Source: Runella zeae DSM 19591 (GTDB taxonomy: Bacteria; Bacteroidota; Bacteroidia; Cytophagales; Spirosomataceae). From it: a DNA stretch of 64,000 bases. The stretch lies in contig NZ_KE384038.1 of assembly GCF_000423565.1 (NCBI RefSeq), positions 417,630 to 481,629 of the forward strand, given 5' to 3'. The position numbers were made by a program, and so were the translations under genes. The notes beneath the pieces were generated by a model. It saw nothing but the letters and a program-made list of their open reading frames with translations. It was not told the origin of the DNA and did not search any database. Shown piece after piece: positions 8,014 through 18,028 of the stretch (position 1 is its first letter; each line of letters opens with the position of its first letter).

Positions 8014-11000
8014 TTAAAATGTAACATTCAAACCGAAAATGAATGATTTGGCTTTAGGATAGCTCAGATAATCAATCCCGTATGAAGAAATACCGTTGAT
8101 AGTACGGTCAGTATTGACTTCTGGATCATAACCGTCATATTTAGTAATAACAAAGAGATTTTGACCAGTCACCGAAAGTCTAATACCTTGTACCCATTTA
8201 TTAATACCCAAAGCTTTGGTGTTGAAATTGTACCCTAAAGCGAGGTTATTAAGCCTAAAAAACGCACCGTCTTTCAAATAACGCGTAGAAACGGGCGCAG
8301 CATTGTTGACTGATTCGTTGGGATAAGCAATGGCTTCAGGAGTGGTGTTGATGCCTTTCGATAACCTCAATTTGTAGAAGTTTGAGTTGGCAGTATTGTC
8401 ATAGATTTTGTTTCCAGAAACACCATTAAAATTGGCTACTAAATCAAATCCTTTGTAGGCAACGCTCCCGTTGATATTGAACTGCTTGGTGGGAAGTGCG
8501 CTCCCCGCAGCGACACGGTCTTTGTCCGTAACGATTCCATCACCGTCGGCATCTAGATAGGTACTGATGCCTTTGTCGTCAAATCCAGTAAACTCTTTCA
8601 AGTAAAATGTACCAATAGGCTGGTCGTTGAGATAGCCATTGATGGTAGCAGAGGTCAGTCCCGAACCAGAAGCCGAGCCAGACGGAATCACCGAATAAGG
8701 AGAATTTTTAACACGGTTGTGAATGAAGGTAATATTACCCCCTACATCAAAGCGAAGGCCATTTAAACTAGTATACCGATAATTGAGATCCAACTCTACC
8801 CCACGATTGGTGATGGTCATGTCTTTGACGTTGGTCCAGAAAGTACCCGCCGGCTGTACCGGGTCAGCAGGAATTACTTCCAATAAGATATTGTTTGAGA
8901 CTTTGTTGAAGAAGTCCACGGTTCCGGAAAGAGCGCCATTAAACAACCCAAAATCAAGTCCTAAGTCGGTTTGAGTAGATACTTCCCACTGAATGTCAGG
9001 ATTGGCCAAACGAGAGTAAGACGTACCTGGAGGGTACGAACCCGTAGGGTACAAAGGATAGCTCGTGGTGCCAGATACCTGAGAAGTAAACAAGGCTTGG
9101 GTGATTTTAGACGGTATTTCTTGGTTTCCGGTCTTACCCCAGCCTGCGCGCAGTTTCAGTTCACTAAATGGCGACGATTTCATAAACGACTCTTCCGAAA
9201 TTCTCCAACCCAAAGAGAAAGAAGGGAAGACGCCGTATTTGTTGTTAGCTCCAAATTTGGAGGAGCCATCCGCTCTCACAGTGGCAGTCATCAAGTATCG
9301 GTCTTTGTATTGATAATTGACGCGTGAGAAAAAAGACTGAAGCTCGTTGATCAGGGCATATCCACCGGGTTTGTTGTTGGCAAGCGTAAGTTCTTGCCCT
9401 AAACCAGGGTTGTAAATAGGCTCAATACTCGAAATCGGAAACTTATTGATGCTATTGTTTCGACCTTGGATAAAAATCTTTTGATACGAATGCCCCACCA
9501 ATGCCGACAGACTATGGTCGGTTTTGTTGAGTGTATACGTCAAGTAGTTTTCGATGAGCTTGTTGTTGTTGTAAGTATAGATAGTCTCAAGACGTCCGTC
9601 TTGTAGAGGCACGGCATTGGGCAGTGATTGCAAATCACGTACCGAATTGGAGTTGTCGATACCAAAGTTGAGTTTATATACCAATCCGTCGATGATTTTG
9701 AAAGAAGGTGAAATACTTCCAATCACACGGTTGATTTTGGTAATGTCTTTTTCCAACCTTAAGGGAATGAGCGGGTTGACACCACTAGCATACTGGAAAG
9801 GATTGCCATTGGCATCATAAGCAGGATAGGTGGGATTGGCCGAAATCGCACCTCCTAACATACTTCCAATAGGGGGACGCTCATTGATAGTATAAGTAGC
9901 GTTTAGATTTACGTCCACCGTAAGGCGATCATCCAAAAGTTTTTGAGTAACGTTTATACGTCCCGTGTAGCGATTGAGCTGATTGTTTTTCAAGATACCT
10001 TCTTGATTTTGGAGCCCCAATGAAGCATAGTAAGAAAGCTTGTCGGCTCCTCCTCCAAAAGAAAGGTTGTGATTTTGCGTATAGGCAGTACGCGTTACTT
10101 CTTTTTGCCAGTCAGTATTGCCTTTCAAATCTTCCAAAACACCCCCCACTTTAGGGACTTGTTGGCGATATTCATCCGCGCTAAATATATCCAATGCGCG
10201 TGCCAAAGTAGATACCCCGACATTGGAAGAGAAGTTGAGATTTGAAAAGCCCGCTTTGCCTTTTTTGGTTGTAATCAATACCACACCATTGGCTCCGCGT
10301 GACCCATAAATGGCAGTCGCTGATGCGTCTTTAAGTACATCAATCGACTCAATATCTTGAGGATTCAAGAAATTGAGGGGGTTGGTTGCACCGCCAGTGC
10401 TGGAGTTGTCGAGTGCCAAACCGTCTAGTACAAACAAAGGAGTACTTCCCGTACGTACTCCTCCTGGCCCTCTGATCGTAATGCCTTGAGCACCACCGGG
10501 CTCGCCGCTGGCAGAGGTGACGTTGACGCCCGCTACTTTTCCTTGGAGCAATTGCTCTGGAGAGTTGATAATACCTTTGTTGAAATCAGTACTTTTGATG
10601 GACTTGACCGAGCCTGTCATGTCTTTTTTGGTAGCACTACCATAGCCAATGACTACTACTTGGGCCAAGTCAGAAGCGCTTGATTTGATAGAGACATCAA
10701 TTGTGGTGCGGCCTCCTACCGTAATTTCCTGCTTTTCGTAGCCAATAAAACCAAAAACCAATACGGCATTGTCGTCATTGACCACAATCGAATAATTGCC
10801 ATTAATGTCGGTGTTGGTTCCGCGTTGTGTTCCTTTTACTACCACACTACATCCCACAAGTGGCTCATTGTTAGCCGCATCCGTGACACGCCCCTTGATA
10901 GTCTTCTCGGTAGTTTTGACGGAAGCATAGCTAGCCGCCGGTAAAATCCCGATTGCCACCACCAAAAATGACCAAACAAGCCATTTAGGTGGCATTAAAT

Positions 11001-11016
11001 TGTAAAAAGTTTTCAT
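8014..11016 (-). CDS. SusC/RagA-family TonB-dependent outer-membrane transporter
   Basis: The protein has 1000 residues: a signal peptide ending near residue 32 (SYA), a carboxypeptidase-regulatory-like domain (about 40-115, TIKGRVTDAANNEPLVGCSV), then the SusC signature VVIGYGSATKKDMTGSV and a plug domain with GANGVVLITTKKGKAG. A long C-terminal beta-barrel ends in an aromatic residue (GLNVTF). It imports SusD-captured ligands using TonB energy. It is the first gene of the SusC-SusD operon transcribed leftwards and diverges from a second SusC/SusD operon across a 552-bp region. No ECF sigma/anti-sigma or hybrid regulator is adjacent. Confidence 0.95.
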   Translation of the reverse strand: MKTFYNLMPPKWLVWSFLVVAIGILPAASYASVKTTEKTIKGRVTDAANNEPLVGCSVVVKGTQRGTNTDINGNYSIVVNDDNAVLVFGFIGYEKQEITVGGRTTIDVSIKSSASDLAQVVVIGYGSATKKDMTGSVKSIKSTDFNKGIINSPEQLLQGKVAGVNVTSASGEPGGAQGITIRGPGGVRTGSTPLFVLDGLALDNSSTGGATNPLNFLNPQDIESIDVLKDASATAIYGSRGANGVVLITTKKGKAGFSNLNFSSNVGVSTLARALDIFSADEYRQQVPKVGGVLEDLKGNTDWQKEVTRTAYTQNHNLSFGGGADKLSYYASLGLQNQEGILKNNQLNRYTGRINVTQKLLDDRLTVDVNLNATYTINERPPIGSMLGGAISANPTYPAYDANGNPFQYASGVNPLIPLRLEKDITKINRVIGSISPSFKIIDGLVYKLNFGIDNSNSVRDLQSLPNAVPLQDGRLETIYTYNNNKLIENYLTYTLNKTDHSLSALVGHSYQKIFIQGRNNSINKFPISSIEPIYNPGLGQELTLANNKPGGYALINELQSFFSRVNYQYKDRYLMTATVRADGSSKFGANNKYGVFPSFSLGWRISEESFMKSSPFSELKLRAGWGKTGNQEIPSKITQALFTSQVSGTTSYPLYPTGSYPPGTSYSRLANPDIQWEVSTQTDLGLDFGLFNGALSGTVDFFNKVSNNILLEVIPADPVQPAGTFWTNVKDMTITNRGVELDLNYRYTSLNGLRFDVGGNITFIHNRVKNSPYSVIPSGSASGSGLTSATINGYLNDQPIGTFYLKEFTGFDDKGISTYLDADGDGIVTDKDRVAAGSALPTKQFNINGSVAYKGFDLVANFNGVSGNKIYDNTANSNFYKLRLSKGINTTPEAIAYPNESVNNAAPVSTRYLKDGAFFRLNNLALGYNFNTKALGINKWVQGIRLSVTGQNLFVITKYDGYDPEVNTDRTINGISSYGIDYLSYPKAKSFIFGLNVTF

Positions 11017-11347
11017 AGATTAGAATTTGAAAGTTTCTAAAAACAGCCCCACAAAGGTCTAGCTAAGCGTTTAACAAATTGTTAAGCAGACATTATCTCT
11101 CTGTGATGTTTTGCATCAACAAAATAGATTGAAATAAAGTGCTTTGATTTTTTTTAAAGTAAAAGAAGGATTAATAAAGTGCTGATTATTAATAAAATCA
11201 AAGCTAAAAAACGGGAGAGATGCGTAGTGTTTTTTTCATATAATGTTAATAGCGATTATGGGTTGGTGAAAAATAAGTCCGAAAACTTTATGCAATAGTA
11301 TAATTGAATTTTTTAAATAAAAAATATGACCCACTTGAAAGTATATG

Positions 11348-11357
11348 CAAACGTTTG
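11348..11357. promoter_or_regulatory. Palindrome CAAACGTTTG, candidate LacI/GalR-type operator
   Basis: A perfect 10-bp palindrome with the AACGTT core common in LacI-family operators lies midway between the divergent SusC genes. The same decamer, extended to 12 bp, occurs upstream of crtB. Confidence 0.35.
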
Positions 11358-11468
11358 AAATAATAGTACTCTCTCTGTGAAGCTACTTGGAGTTTGTTAC
11401 CCTAAAATAGGGTTGAGAATTGATTGGAGTAACATGGTAAGAATGTGATAGAAAAAAAAGGTGGTTTT

Positions 11469-11500
11469 TTTGTAATATATGAAGTAAAATTATTCCTTTG
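11469..11500 (+). promoter_or_regulatory. Bacteroidota-type promoter for the rightward SusC/SusD operon
   Basis: TTTG at 11469-11472 is followed after 20 nt by TTCCTTTG at 11493-11500. It matches the Bacteroidota primary-sigma pattern TTTG-N19-21-TAnnTTTG with one mismatch in the -7 element. The 5' leader would be about 60 nt. Confidence 0.4.
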
Positions 11501-11568
11501 TCTTGCTTTATGATACTGCTACAACGTGTTGAGTATCGTAGCGCTCACTTAATTTATCTAATCTACAT

Positions 11569-14500
11569 ATGAAAAAACACTTCTACTTAGCCACGCTATT
11601 GTGGCTTGGCGCGCTCATGTCTTGGGCGCAAAATCGTCTCACAGGGCGTGTGACAGACGCCAACGACAACTCTCCTCTTCCTGGTGTAAGTGTACTCTTG
11701 AAAGGTACCAATACAGGCGCCACTACCGACGGAGAAGGTAAGTATGTCTTAAACAATGCTACCTCGGGTAGTGTATTGGTGGTGTCTTACATTGGCTATA
11801 CTCCTCAGGAAATTGTGGTGGGAAGTCGTTCAAACATTGATGTGGCGCTTAAGGTCGACGTCAAATCACTGTCGGAGGTGGTGGTGACGGGTTATGCGAC
11901 GCAACGTAAACAAGATATTACGGGAGCCGTGACAGTCGTCAATGCCAAAGACCTTACTGCCACTCCCGCTGCGAGTGTCACGCAAATGCTGCAAGGGCGC
12001 GCTTCAGGGGTAGTAGTCGGAAACGATAACTCTCCCGGTGGTGGTACGATGGTCCGTATCAGAGGTTTTGGCTCTATCAACAACAACAGCCCGCTGTATG
12101 TGATTGACGGAGTTCCTACCCAAGGTACCCTCAACCAAATCAACCCCAACGATATTGAGTCAATGCAGGTACTCAAAGATGCTTCGGCGGCTTCTATTTA
12201 CGGAGCCCGTGCAGCCAACGGGGTGGTGATTATCACTACCAAAAAGGGAAAAACAGGCGAACCAAGTATTACATTTGATTTTTATACAGGTACTCAAAGA
12301 CCTGGCAAAATGCTTGATCTGCTGAATACCAAAGAATTAGGTGAGTATTTGTACTTGGCAGATTTAGGGGCCGGAAAAAATCCTTCCGCTACATCCCCCT
12401 CTGTACAGTATAAATTTGGAGCCAATGGCGAGCAGACTATTGCTGATTATATTTATCCTAACGTGTATGGTACACTCCCCTCTAACTATACATACACCAA
12501 CGATATCGCCGATCCTAACTTAGGAAAAACGGCTTTTAATATCACTAAAGCCAACAAAGAAGGTACCGATTGGCAAGATGTTATTTTTGACCCTGCGCCT
12601 ATCGCCAACTTCCAAATTGGGGCAAGTGGCGGTACAAATTCTGGAAAATATGCTATTTCGGCTGGTTACTTTAAGCAAGATGGTATCTTGAGATATACCA
12701 AATATGACCGCTATTCTCTCAGAGCCAACACCGAATTCAAAAAAGGCAGATTTACGGTAGGTGAAAACTTTACTTTTTCTTATGATGAAAGACAAGGTAT
12801 CACCAACAACAATGAGTCAAACCCTATCATGTTTGCGATTCGGGTGCATCCTATTATTCCAGTGTTTGATATTACCGGAGGGCCAGTTGAGCTAGGCGGT
12901 ACCAACCTTTCGCCTTACAATGGATTTGCGGGTAGTAAAGGTACCAACCTCGGAAATGCCCCCAACCCTTTGGCACGTCTTTATCGTGAAAAAGATAACA
13001 TCACCAAAGGAACCCACGTATTCGGAAATGCTTTTGCAGAAGTAGATATTATCAAAGGACTTAAAGCCCGTACTAGCCTTGGTCTTGAATACAATCAGTA
13101 CAATCGCTCCGAGTATTTCCACCGTGATATTGAAGCTGCCGAAGCACGAAATGCCAATAGCCTCAACGTGATCAACAACTTTGACCGCTCTTTGACTTGG
13201 TTTAACACCTTAAATTACAATACAACCATCGGAGACCATACCCTCAATGTGTTGGTAGGAACTGAAGCGGTGACTACATACGCGTTTGGTTTTCAGGCTA
13301 GTAGAAGTAACTTCGCTTACGATGATTTAGAATATCGCTACTTAGATGCTGGTTCGGCAGCGGGTTTGAGCAATGCTGGTTCGGGAGCCACTTTGAGTTC
13401 TCTTTTCTCTCAATTTGGTAAAATCAACTACTCTTATAAAGATTTCTTGTTGGCCGACTTTACTTTGCGCCGCGATGGCTCTTCTCGCTTCTCGGCAGCC
13501 AATCGTTATGGGGTATTCCCAGCGTTTTCGGTGGGTCTTCGTCTGACTGAGTTTGAATTCATGAAACAAGCTCAATTTGTCAATGACTTGAAAATCCGCG
13601 CAGGTTGGGGTAAAACTGGTAACCAACTCATTCCAAACGTGTACAATGCCTACACACTCTATGCGGCTGATCCCCTCAACAATGCCTATGACATCAACGG
13701 TACAGGGTCGTCAATCGTGGGTGGTTTTGACTTGGTACAGTTTGGAAACCCTAACGGAAAATGGGAAACCAATACTTCTACGAACCTAGGTCTTGATGCG
13801 ATTTTGCTCAACAACAAAATGGAGTTTGTTTTTGACTGGTACAATCGCGTAACTTCTGATATGTTGACCCAAATTGCCATTCCAAGAACGGCAGGCTCGG
13901 GTACAATTCCTTATACCAATATCGGTGAAGTACGTAACCGTGGTTTTGATATTGGTCTAAACTTCCGTGACAAAAAAGGCGATTTCCGTTATCAAGTAGG
14001 ATTGAGTTTAGGACATTACAAAAATGAAGTATTGAAACTAAACGATGACCGCAATGCTACTGTGTTTGGCTTCACAACTCGCCTTCCGGCTATTTCGGCT
14101 ACTAAAGCAGGACTGCCAATCGCAAGCTACTATGGGTATTTTGTGGATGGCGTGATCAAAGACCAAGCCGAAGCGGATGCCGCCCCTAAGTTTGGTTCCT
14201 ATACAAGAGAGGGGACATTCAAATTTAGAGATGTCAACGGCGACGGTGTCATTACGGCAGCTGATAGAACTATCATCGGCAATCCTCACCCTGATTTTAC
14301 GTATGGTATCAACCTCAATTTTGGATTCAAAAACTGGGATTTGACGATGTTTGGGCAAGGTGTACAAGGCAATCAAATCTTCAATTATGTAAGATACTGG
14401 ACTGATTTCAACGTGTTTCAAGGCAACCGCTCTAAAGATATGCTTTATAGCTCTTGGAGAAAATCAGGTGATGTAGCCAAACTTCCACGCCTCAACTCTG

Positions 14501-14802
14501 GCGATGCGATTAGTCAGCAAGTATCTTCTTATTTCTTAGAGGATGGCTCGTATTTGCGCTTGAAAAATATTCAATTGACTTACACTATTCCGTCTTCTAT
14601 TCTGAAAAAAGCGGGCTTGGCTTCTGCCCAAGTATATGTACAGGGTCAGAATGTTTTGACCCTTACTAAATACTCAGGACTTGACCCTGATATCAACTTG
14701 AGAAGTTCAGGTAACGACAACCAAGACATCCACATGGGTATTGATGAAGGTGCCTACCCTGTTGCTAAATCGTATATTGTGGGCTTGCGCTTTGGATTCT
14801 AA
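11569..14802 (+). CDS. SusC/RagA-family TonB-dependent outer-membrane transporter
   Basis: The protein has 1077 residues, with a signal peptide ending at about residue 20 (MSWAQ) and a carboxypeptidase-regulatory-like domain (RLTGRVTDANDNSPLPGVSV). The signature VVVTGYATQRKQDITGAV and a plug domain (ASIYGARAANGVVIITTKKGKTG) follow, then a large beta-barrel ending in GLRFGF. The linked SusD begins 28 nt downstream. It is only moderately similar to the other two SusC proteins here, so a different ligand is likely. Transcription starts from the long divergent region shared with the leftward SusC operon. Confidence 0.95.
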   Translation: MKKHFYLATLLWLGALMSWAQNRLTGRVTDANDNSPLPGVSVLLKGTNTGATTDGEGKYVLNNATSGSVLVVSYIGYTPQEIVVGSRSNIDVALKVDVKSLSEVVVTGYATQRKQDITGAVTVVNAKDLTATPAASVTQMLQGRASGVVVGNDNSPGGGTMVRIRGFGSINNNSPLYVIDGVPTQGTLNQINPNDIESMQVLKDASAASIYGARAANGVVIITTKKGKTGEPSITFDFYTGTQRPGKMLDLLNTKELGEYLYLADLGAGKNPSATSPSVQYKFGANGEQTIADYIYPNVYGTLPSNYTYTNDIADPNLGKTAFNITKANKEGTDWQDVIFDPAPIANFQIGASGGTNSGKYAISAGYFKQDGILRYTKYDRYSLRANTEFKKGRFTVGENFTFSYDERQGITNNNESNPIMFAIRVHPIIPVFDITGGPVELGGTNLSPYNGFAGSKGTNLGNAPNPLARLYREKDNITKGTHVFGNAFAEVDIIKGLKARTSLGLEYNQYNRSEYFHRDIEAAEARNANSLNVINNFDRSLTWFNTLNYNTTIGDHTLNVLVGTEAVTTYAFGFQASRSNFAYDDLEYRYLDAGSAAGLSNAGSGATLSSLFSQFGKINYSYKDFLLADFTLRRDGSSRFSAANRYGVFPAFSVGLRLTEFEFMKQAQFVNDLKIRAGWGKTGNQLIPNVYNAYTLYAADPLNNAYDINGTGSSIVGGFDLVQFGNPNGKWETNTSTNLGLDAILLNNKMEFVFDWYNRVTSDMLTQIAIPRTAGSGTIPYTNIGEVRNRGFDIGLNFRDKKGDFRYQVGLSLGHYKNEVLKLNDDRNATVFGFTTRLPAISATKAGLPIASYYGYFVDGVIKDQAEADAAPKFGSYTREGTFKFRDVNGDGVITAADRTIIGNPHPDFTYGINLNFGFKNWDLTMFGQGVQGNQIFNYVRYWTDFNVFQGNRSKDMLYSSWRKSGDVAKLPRLNSGDAISQQVSSYFLEDGSYLRLKNIQLTYTIPSSILKKAGLASAQVYVQGQNVLTLTKYSGLDPDINLRSSGNDNQDIHMGIDEGAYPVAKSYIVGLRFGF

Positions 14803-14830
14803 CAGTAAAACAAACTAATTGAAAATCAAC

Positions 14831-16594
14831 ATGAAAAAGATAGCTTTATTATTAGTTTTGGTAGGGGTGAGCTTTTCCTGCTCCGAAAAATTCTTTGACT
14901 TGAAGCCGCAAGGACGAGCGTCTTTGGAGCAATTAAGTAACAAAAATGGCGTGAATGCCTTATTGATAGGCGCGTATTCTTTGCTCGATGGAGTGGGAGC
15001 AGGAAACACAGGTCGCCAATCTACAATTTCCAATTATGTGTTTGGAGGAATCAGTAGCGACGACGCCGTAAAAGGAACTGACGCCGGTGACCAACCCGAA
15101 CAATCGTTTATTGAACAGTACAACTGGCTTTCTGATAATACTTACTTTTTGGGAAAATGGTGGCATTCGTACGATGGCGTGGCGCGTTGTAATGAAGTAA
15201 TCCAACTCGTAAGCGGTAGCGCAGTAAAAGATATGACCGACGCCGAAAAAACGCAAGTACTGGCCGAAGCTCGGTTTTTGAGAGGTCACTATCACTTTGA
15301 GGCCAAAAAAATGTGGAACAAAGTGCCTTTTATCGACGAAAAAATCTACGTTGCCGCTGACCCTAATTCTACAAAAGTACCTAACACCGAAGATATTTGG
15401 CCCAAAATTGAAGCTGATTTTGACTTCGCTGCCAAAAACCTTCCCGCTGTACAAGCTCAAAAAGGAAGAGCTACGCAGTGGGCTGCCAAGACTTACTTAG
15501 CGAAGGCATTGATTTTCCAGAAAAAATGGAGCGCTGCCAAAACTTTGCTGGAGGATGTGTTGAAAAATTCAGGTAAAAAATTGGTAGCTAACTATCATGA
15601 CAATTACAGAACTTTGGGTAATAATAACACTGAGTCTATTTTTGAGGTACAGTTTTCGGTCAACGACGGAACCAACGGCAACAACGGAAATGCGGGTGAC
15701 AACCTCAACTGGCCTTACTCATCTACGGCGCCAGGTCGCGGATGTTGCGGTTTTTATCAGCCTTCTCACAACCTTGTGAATGCTTTCAAAACAGAAGACG
15801 GTTTGCCGATGATTGGAACTGCCGCCGACGGAACGCTCGATACTTACAACAAAGTGGACTTGCCCAATGACCAAGGAATCAGTGCAAGTACTGCCTTTAC
15901 TTTAGACAAGTCTATTCCTGTTGACCCACGTTTGGATTGGACAGTAGGCCGCAGAGGAGTTAATTTCTTGGATTGGGGCCCGATGCCCGGCTCTACTTGG
16001 ATTCGCGACCAAGCTTATGCAGGGCCTTTTAGTGGCAAAAAATGGATGTACTATTTGGCCGAAGAAAATAGCACTACACACTCTACAAGCCGCCGTAATG
16101 TCAACAACAACTATCGTTTGTTGAAATTATCACACGTGATTTTGTGGTTGGCTGAGTGCGAAGTAGAATTAGGCAACCTTGCCGCTGCTGAGGCCTATGT
16201 AAATCAAATCAGAGTGCGTGCCAAAACAGGTTCGGTACAAGACCCAACCGTAAACTACAAAGTAGAGCCCTATCCTACGGGTACTTTTGCTAGCAAAGGA
16301 GCGGATTTTGGCAGAAACGCCGTTCGTATGGAGCAACGCCTTGAGTTTGCGATGGAAGGCCACCGTTTCTTCGATTTGGTTCGTTGGGGAATTGCCGAAA
16401 AGGTACTCAACAAATATGCCGTAGAAGAAGCAGCTGACGGAAAAGAACCTTCTGGTCGTACTTTCAAAAAGCGCGGATACATGGCTGGGAAAGTCTTTAC
16501 TACTAAAAACAACTATTTCCCTCTACCTCAAGACGAGATTTTGAACAGTCAAAAAGATGGTAAGCCTACTTTGACTCAAAATACGGGCTATTGA
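14831..16594 (+). CDS. SusD/RagB-family outer-membrane nutrient-binding lipoprotein
   Basis: The protein has 587 residues from the ATG at 14831. The upstream TTG at 14819 would put four residues before the lipoprotein signal and is rejected. The signal MKKIALLLVLVGVSFSC gives lipidated Cys17. The SusD fold is indicated by AEARFLRGHYHFEAKKMW, GRATQWAAKTYLAKALIFQK and the C-terminal RLEFAMEGHRFFDLVRWG and YFPLPQDEI. It pairs with the SusC gene just upstream. It is followed by a good terminator, so the operon is just these two genes, with no catabolic enzymes attached. Confidence 0.94.
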   Translation: MKKIALLLVLVGVSFSCSEKFFDLKPQGRASLEQLSNKNGVNALLIGAYSLLDGVGAGNTGRQSTISNYVFGGISSDDAVKGTDAGDQPEQSFIEQYNWLSDNTYFLGKWWHSYDGVARCNEVIQLVSGSAVKDMTDAEKTQVLAEARFLRGHYHFEAKKMWNKVPFIDEKIYVAADPNSTKVPNTEDIWPKIEADFDFAAKNLPAVQAQKGRATQWAAKTYLAKALIFQKKWSAAKTLLEDVLKNSGKKLVANYHDNYRTLGNNNTESIFEVQFSVNDGTNGNNGNAGDNLNWPYSSTAPGRGCCGFYQPSHNLVNAFKTEDGLPMIGTAADGTLDTYNKVDLPNDQGISASTAFTLDKSIPVDPRLDWTVGRRGVNFLDWGPMPGSTWIRDQAYAGPFSGKKWMYYLAEENSTTHSTSRRNVNNNYRLLKLSHVILWLAECEVELGNLAAAEAYVNQIRVRAKTGSVQDPTVNYKVEPYPTGTFASKGADFGRNAVRMEQRLEFAMEGHRFFDLVRWGIAEKVLNKYAVEEAADGKEPSGRTFKKRGYMAGKVFTTKNNYFPLPQDEILNSQKDGKPTLTQNTGY

Positions 16595-16618
16595 TTTTTA
16601 TATACCGCTAATTGTGCC

Positions 16619-16650
16619 AAAAGCCTCCACCCAATCGGTGGGGGCTTTTT
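16619..16650 (+). terminator. Intrinsic terminator after the SusC/SusD operon
   Basis: A 13-bp stem (one T-G wobble), AAAAGCC...GGCTTTT, with a 5-nt loop is followed by T residues. Confidence 0.8.
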
Positions 16651-16746
16651 GTTGGATTAAACCATTGAAGCCTTTTGGTCTCTAACAGAAGTACGAACAC
16701 ACTTTAAGTGTGATAGCTAAATGTTAATTTGAAAGCCACACAAGTT

Positions 16747-16974
16747 ATGAAAACAATCAAGAAATTTTTCGGATTTACAGTAGTGGGTCTGATGACCTAT
16801 CTGATGTCAGGCTGTGTAGTAAGACCTACCGTAGTACGCCCTGCTCCACCTATTGCGAGAGTAGAAGTGATTCCCCGAAAACCCTCCCCACGCCACGTAT
16901 GGGTCTCAGGCCAATATCGGTGGCGAAGAAACCACTATGTGTGGGTACCGGGGCATTATAGAAGAGTAAGGTAA
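16747..16974 (+). CDS. Small lipoprotein with WxxGxY/W-type repeats
   Basis: The protein has 75 residues from the ATG at 16747; an upstream TTG at 16729 is unlikely. A lipoprotein signal ends in YLMSGC (Cys22). It is followed by a Val/Pro/Arg-rich linker and two copies of a W-V-x-G-x-Y-R-like unit (HVWVSGQYRWRRNHY and YVWVPGHYRR). This is the YXWXGXWXX repeat pattern found in small envelope proteins of unknown function. It stands alone between two terminators. Confidence 0.75.
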   Translation: MKTIKKFFGFTVVGLMTYLMSGCVVRPTVVRPAPPIARVEVIPRKPSPRHVWVSGQYRWRRNHYVWVPGHYRRVR

Positions 16975-16999
16975 GGAATGTTGATTGGTATTGTATGAT

Positions 17000-17038
17000 A
17001 AAAATGCCAAAGTGAAATGAATCCACCTTGGCATTTTT
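17000..17038. terminator. Bidirectional intrinsic terminator
   Basis: An 11-bp perfect stem (AAAAATGCCAA with its complement) lies between the small lipoprotein gene and the convergent crtB. It has a T run on one side and an A run on the other. Confidence 0.8.
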
Positions 17039-17067
17039 GCACTATTATGAATAAAGGGTAAGAAAGA

Positions 17068-17904
17068 CTAAATATCTGAAATCCTAAATTGAAGATAAGT
17101 TCTGGCGAGCAATGCTACTTTCTGAAAATCAGGTACCCTGATACGCTCTTCCTGAATGCGAGTCGCAGGGGTCTCTTTGATTTTATTAAAAAGCGTGAGA
17201 TAGTACACATAAGCCAAATATACTCCCATACGGGCACTTCGGGGGAGCTGCTTAATCGCTAAATAAGCGGCATCAAAATCTGCCTGTATATCTTTTTCTA
17301 TTTGGCGTTTTGCTTCTTTTGTAAAACTTAAAAAATCTACTCCTGGAAAATATACCCTGCCTCTATCTACAAAGTCACTTTTCAAATCTCTCAAGAAATT
17401 TACTTTTTGGAAAGCTGCTCCAAGGCTACGGGCACCATTTTTGAGATGATTAAACATCTCTTTGTCGCCTTCACAAAACACCCGAAGACACATCAGACCC
17501 ACCACTTCGGCAGAGCCATAGATGTATTCACTGTATTTGTCGTCGGTATAGCTTTGCTTTTCCAAATCCATAGCCATGCTGTGCAAGAAAGCATCAATAA
17601 GCTCATTTTCAATCTGATATTGATTGACTACCATTTGGAAAGAATGCAAAACAGGGTTGAGGCTAATACCAGTATGAATCGCCTCGTATGTATCTTTGAC
17701 AAATCGCTCAAGAAGAAGCTTTTGATCAAAATCATAAAAAGTATCTACGATTTCGTCGGCATAGCGTACAAACCCATAAATAGCATAGATAGGAAAGTGA
17801 AATTTCTTATCCAAGGTCTTGATACCCAAAGTAAAGGAAGTGCTGTATCGTTCGGTGATAAGTTTGCTGCACTCAAGATTTGTTTGGTCAAACAACTGCA
17901 TCAT
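17068..17904 (-). CDS. crtB: Phytoene/squalene synthase family protein, probably phytoene synthase
   Basis: This enzyme condenses two geranylgeranyl diphosphates head-to-head into phytoene, the first carotenoid step. The protein has 278 residues. The first Asp-rich motif is ADEIVD (D50 and D54). The second is FQKVNFLRDLKSDFVDRGRVYFP, which contains the NxxRD-type sequence conserved in CrtB. An ST(S)F motif that binds diphosphate is at 21-24. It lies 124 nt downstream of crtI on the same strand. Squalene synthases share the fold, but pairing with a CrtI-type desaturase makes phytoene synthase the better call. Met1 and Met2 are equivalent starts. Confidence 0.9.
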   Translation of the reverse strand: MMQLFDQTNLECSKLITERYSTSFTLGIKTLDKKFHFPIYAIYGFVRYADEIVDTFYDFDQKLLLERFVKDTYEAIHTGISLNPVLHSFQMVVNQYQIENELIDAFLHSMAMDLEKQSYTDDKYSEYIYGSAEVVGLMCLRVFCEGDKEMFNHLKNGARSLGAAFQKVNFLRDLKSDFVDRGRVYFPGVDFLSFTKEAKRQIEKDIQADFDAAYLAIKQLPRSARMGVYLAYVYYLTLFNKIKETPATRIQEERIRVPDFQKVALLARTYLQFRISDI

Positions 17905-17972
17905 GGGTTTTAAATGTCTTTTTGAGGGTTTAGAAGCTTACCTACAAGCGATTGAAGGTGTGTGGTTGATTT

Positions 17973-17984
17973 TCAAACGTTTGA
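17973..17984. promoter_or_regulatory. 12-bp palindrome TCAAACGTTTGA between crtI and crtB
   Basis: This perfect palindrome in the 124-bp crtI-crtB gap contains the same CAAACGTTTG decamer as the site at 11348. It may be an operator for crtB. Confidence 0.3.
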
Positions 17985-18028
17985 TAGTAAAGCCATTTAC
18001 GAGATGGTAATGCGCTACAATTCCTATT

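Larger units (their letters stand above)
11017..11568. promoter_or_regulatory. 552-bp divergent promoter region between two SusC/SusD operons
   Basis: No credible gene lies here. The region is very AT-rich and holds the promoters of both operons. It contains a LacI-type-looking palindrome and one promoter-like pair, both listed separately. I could not place a convincing -7/-33 pair for the leftward operon. Confidence 0.6.

Noticed and set aside
17905..18028. A small gene in the crtI-crtB gap
   Set aside because: The only open frames there extend from inside crtB on the opposite strand, with no start signal or recognisable protein.
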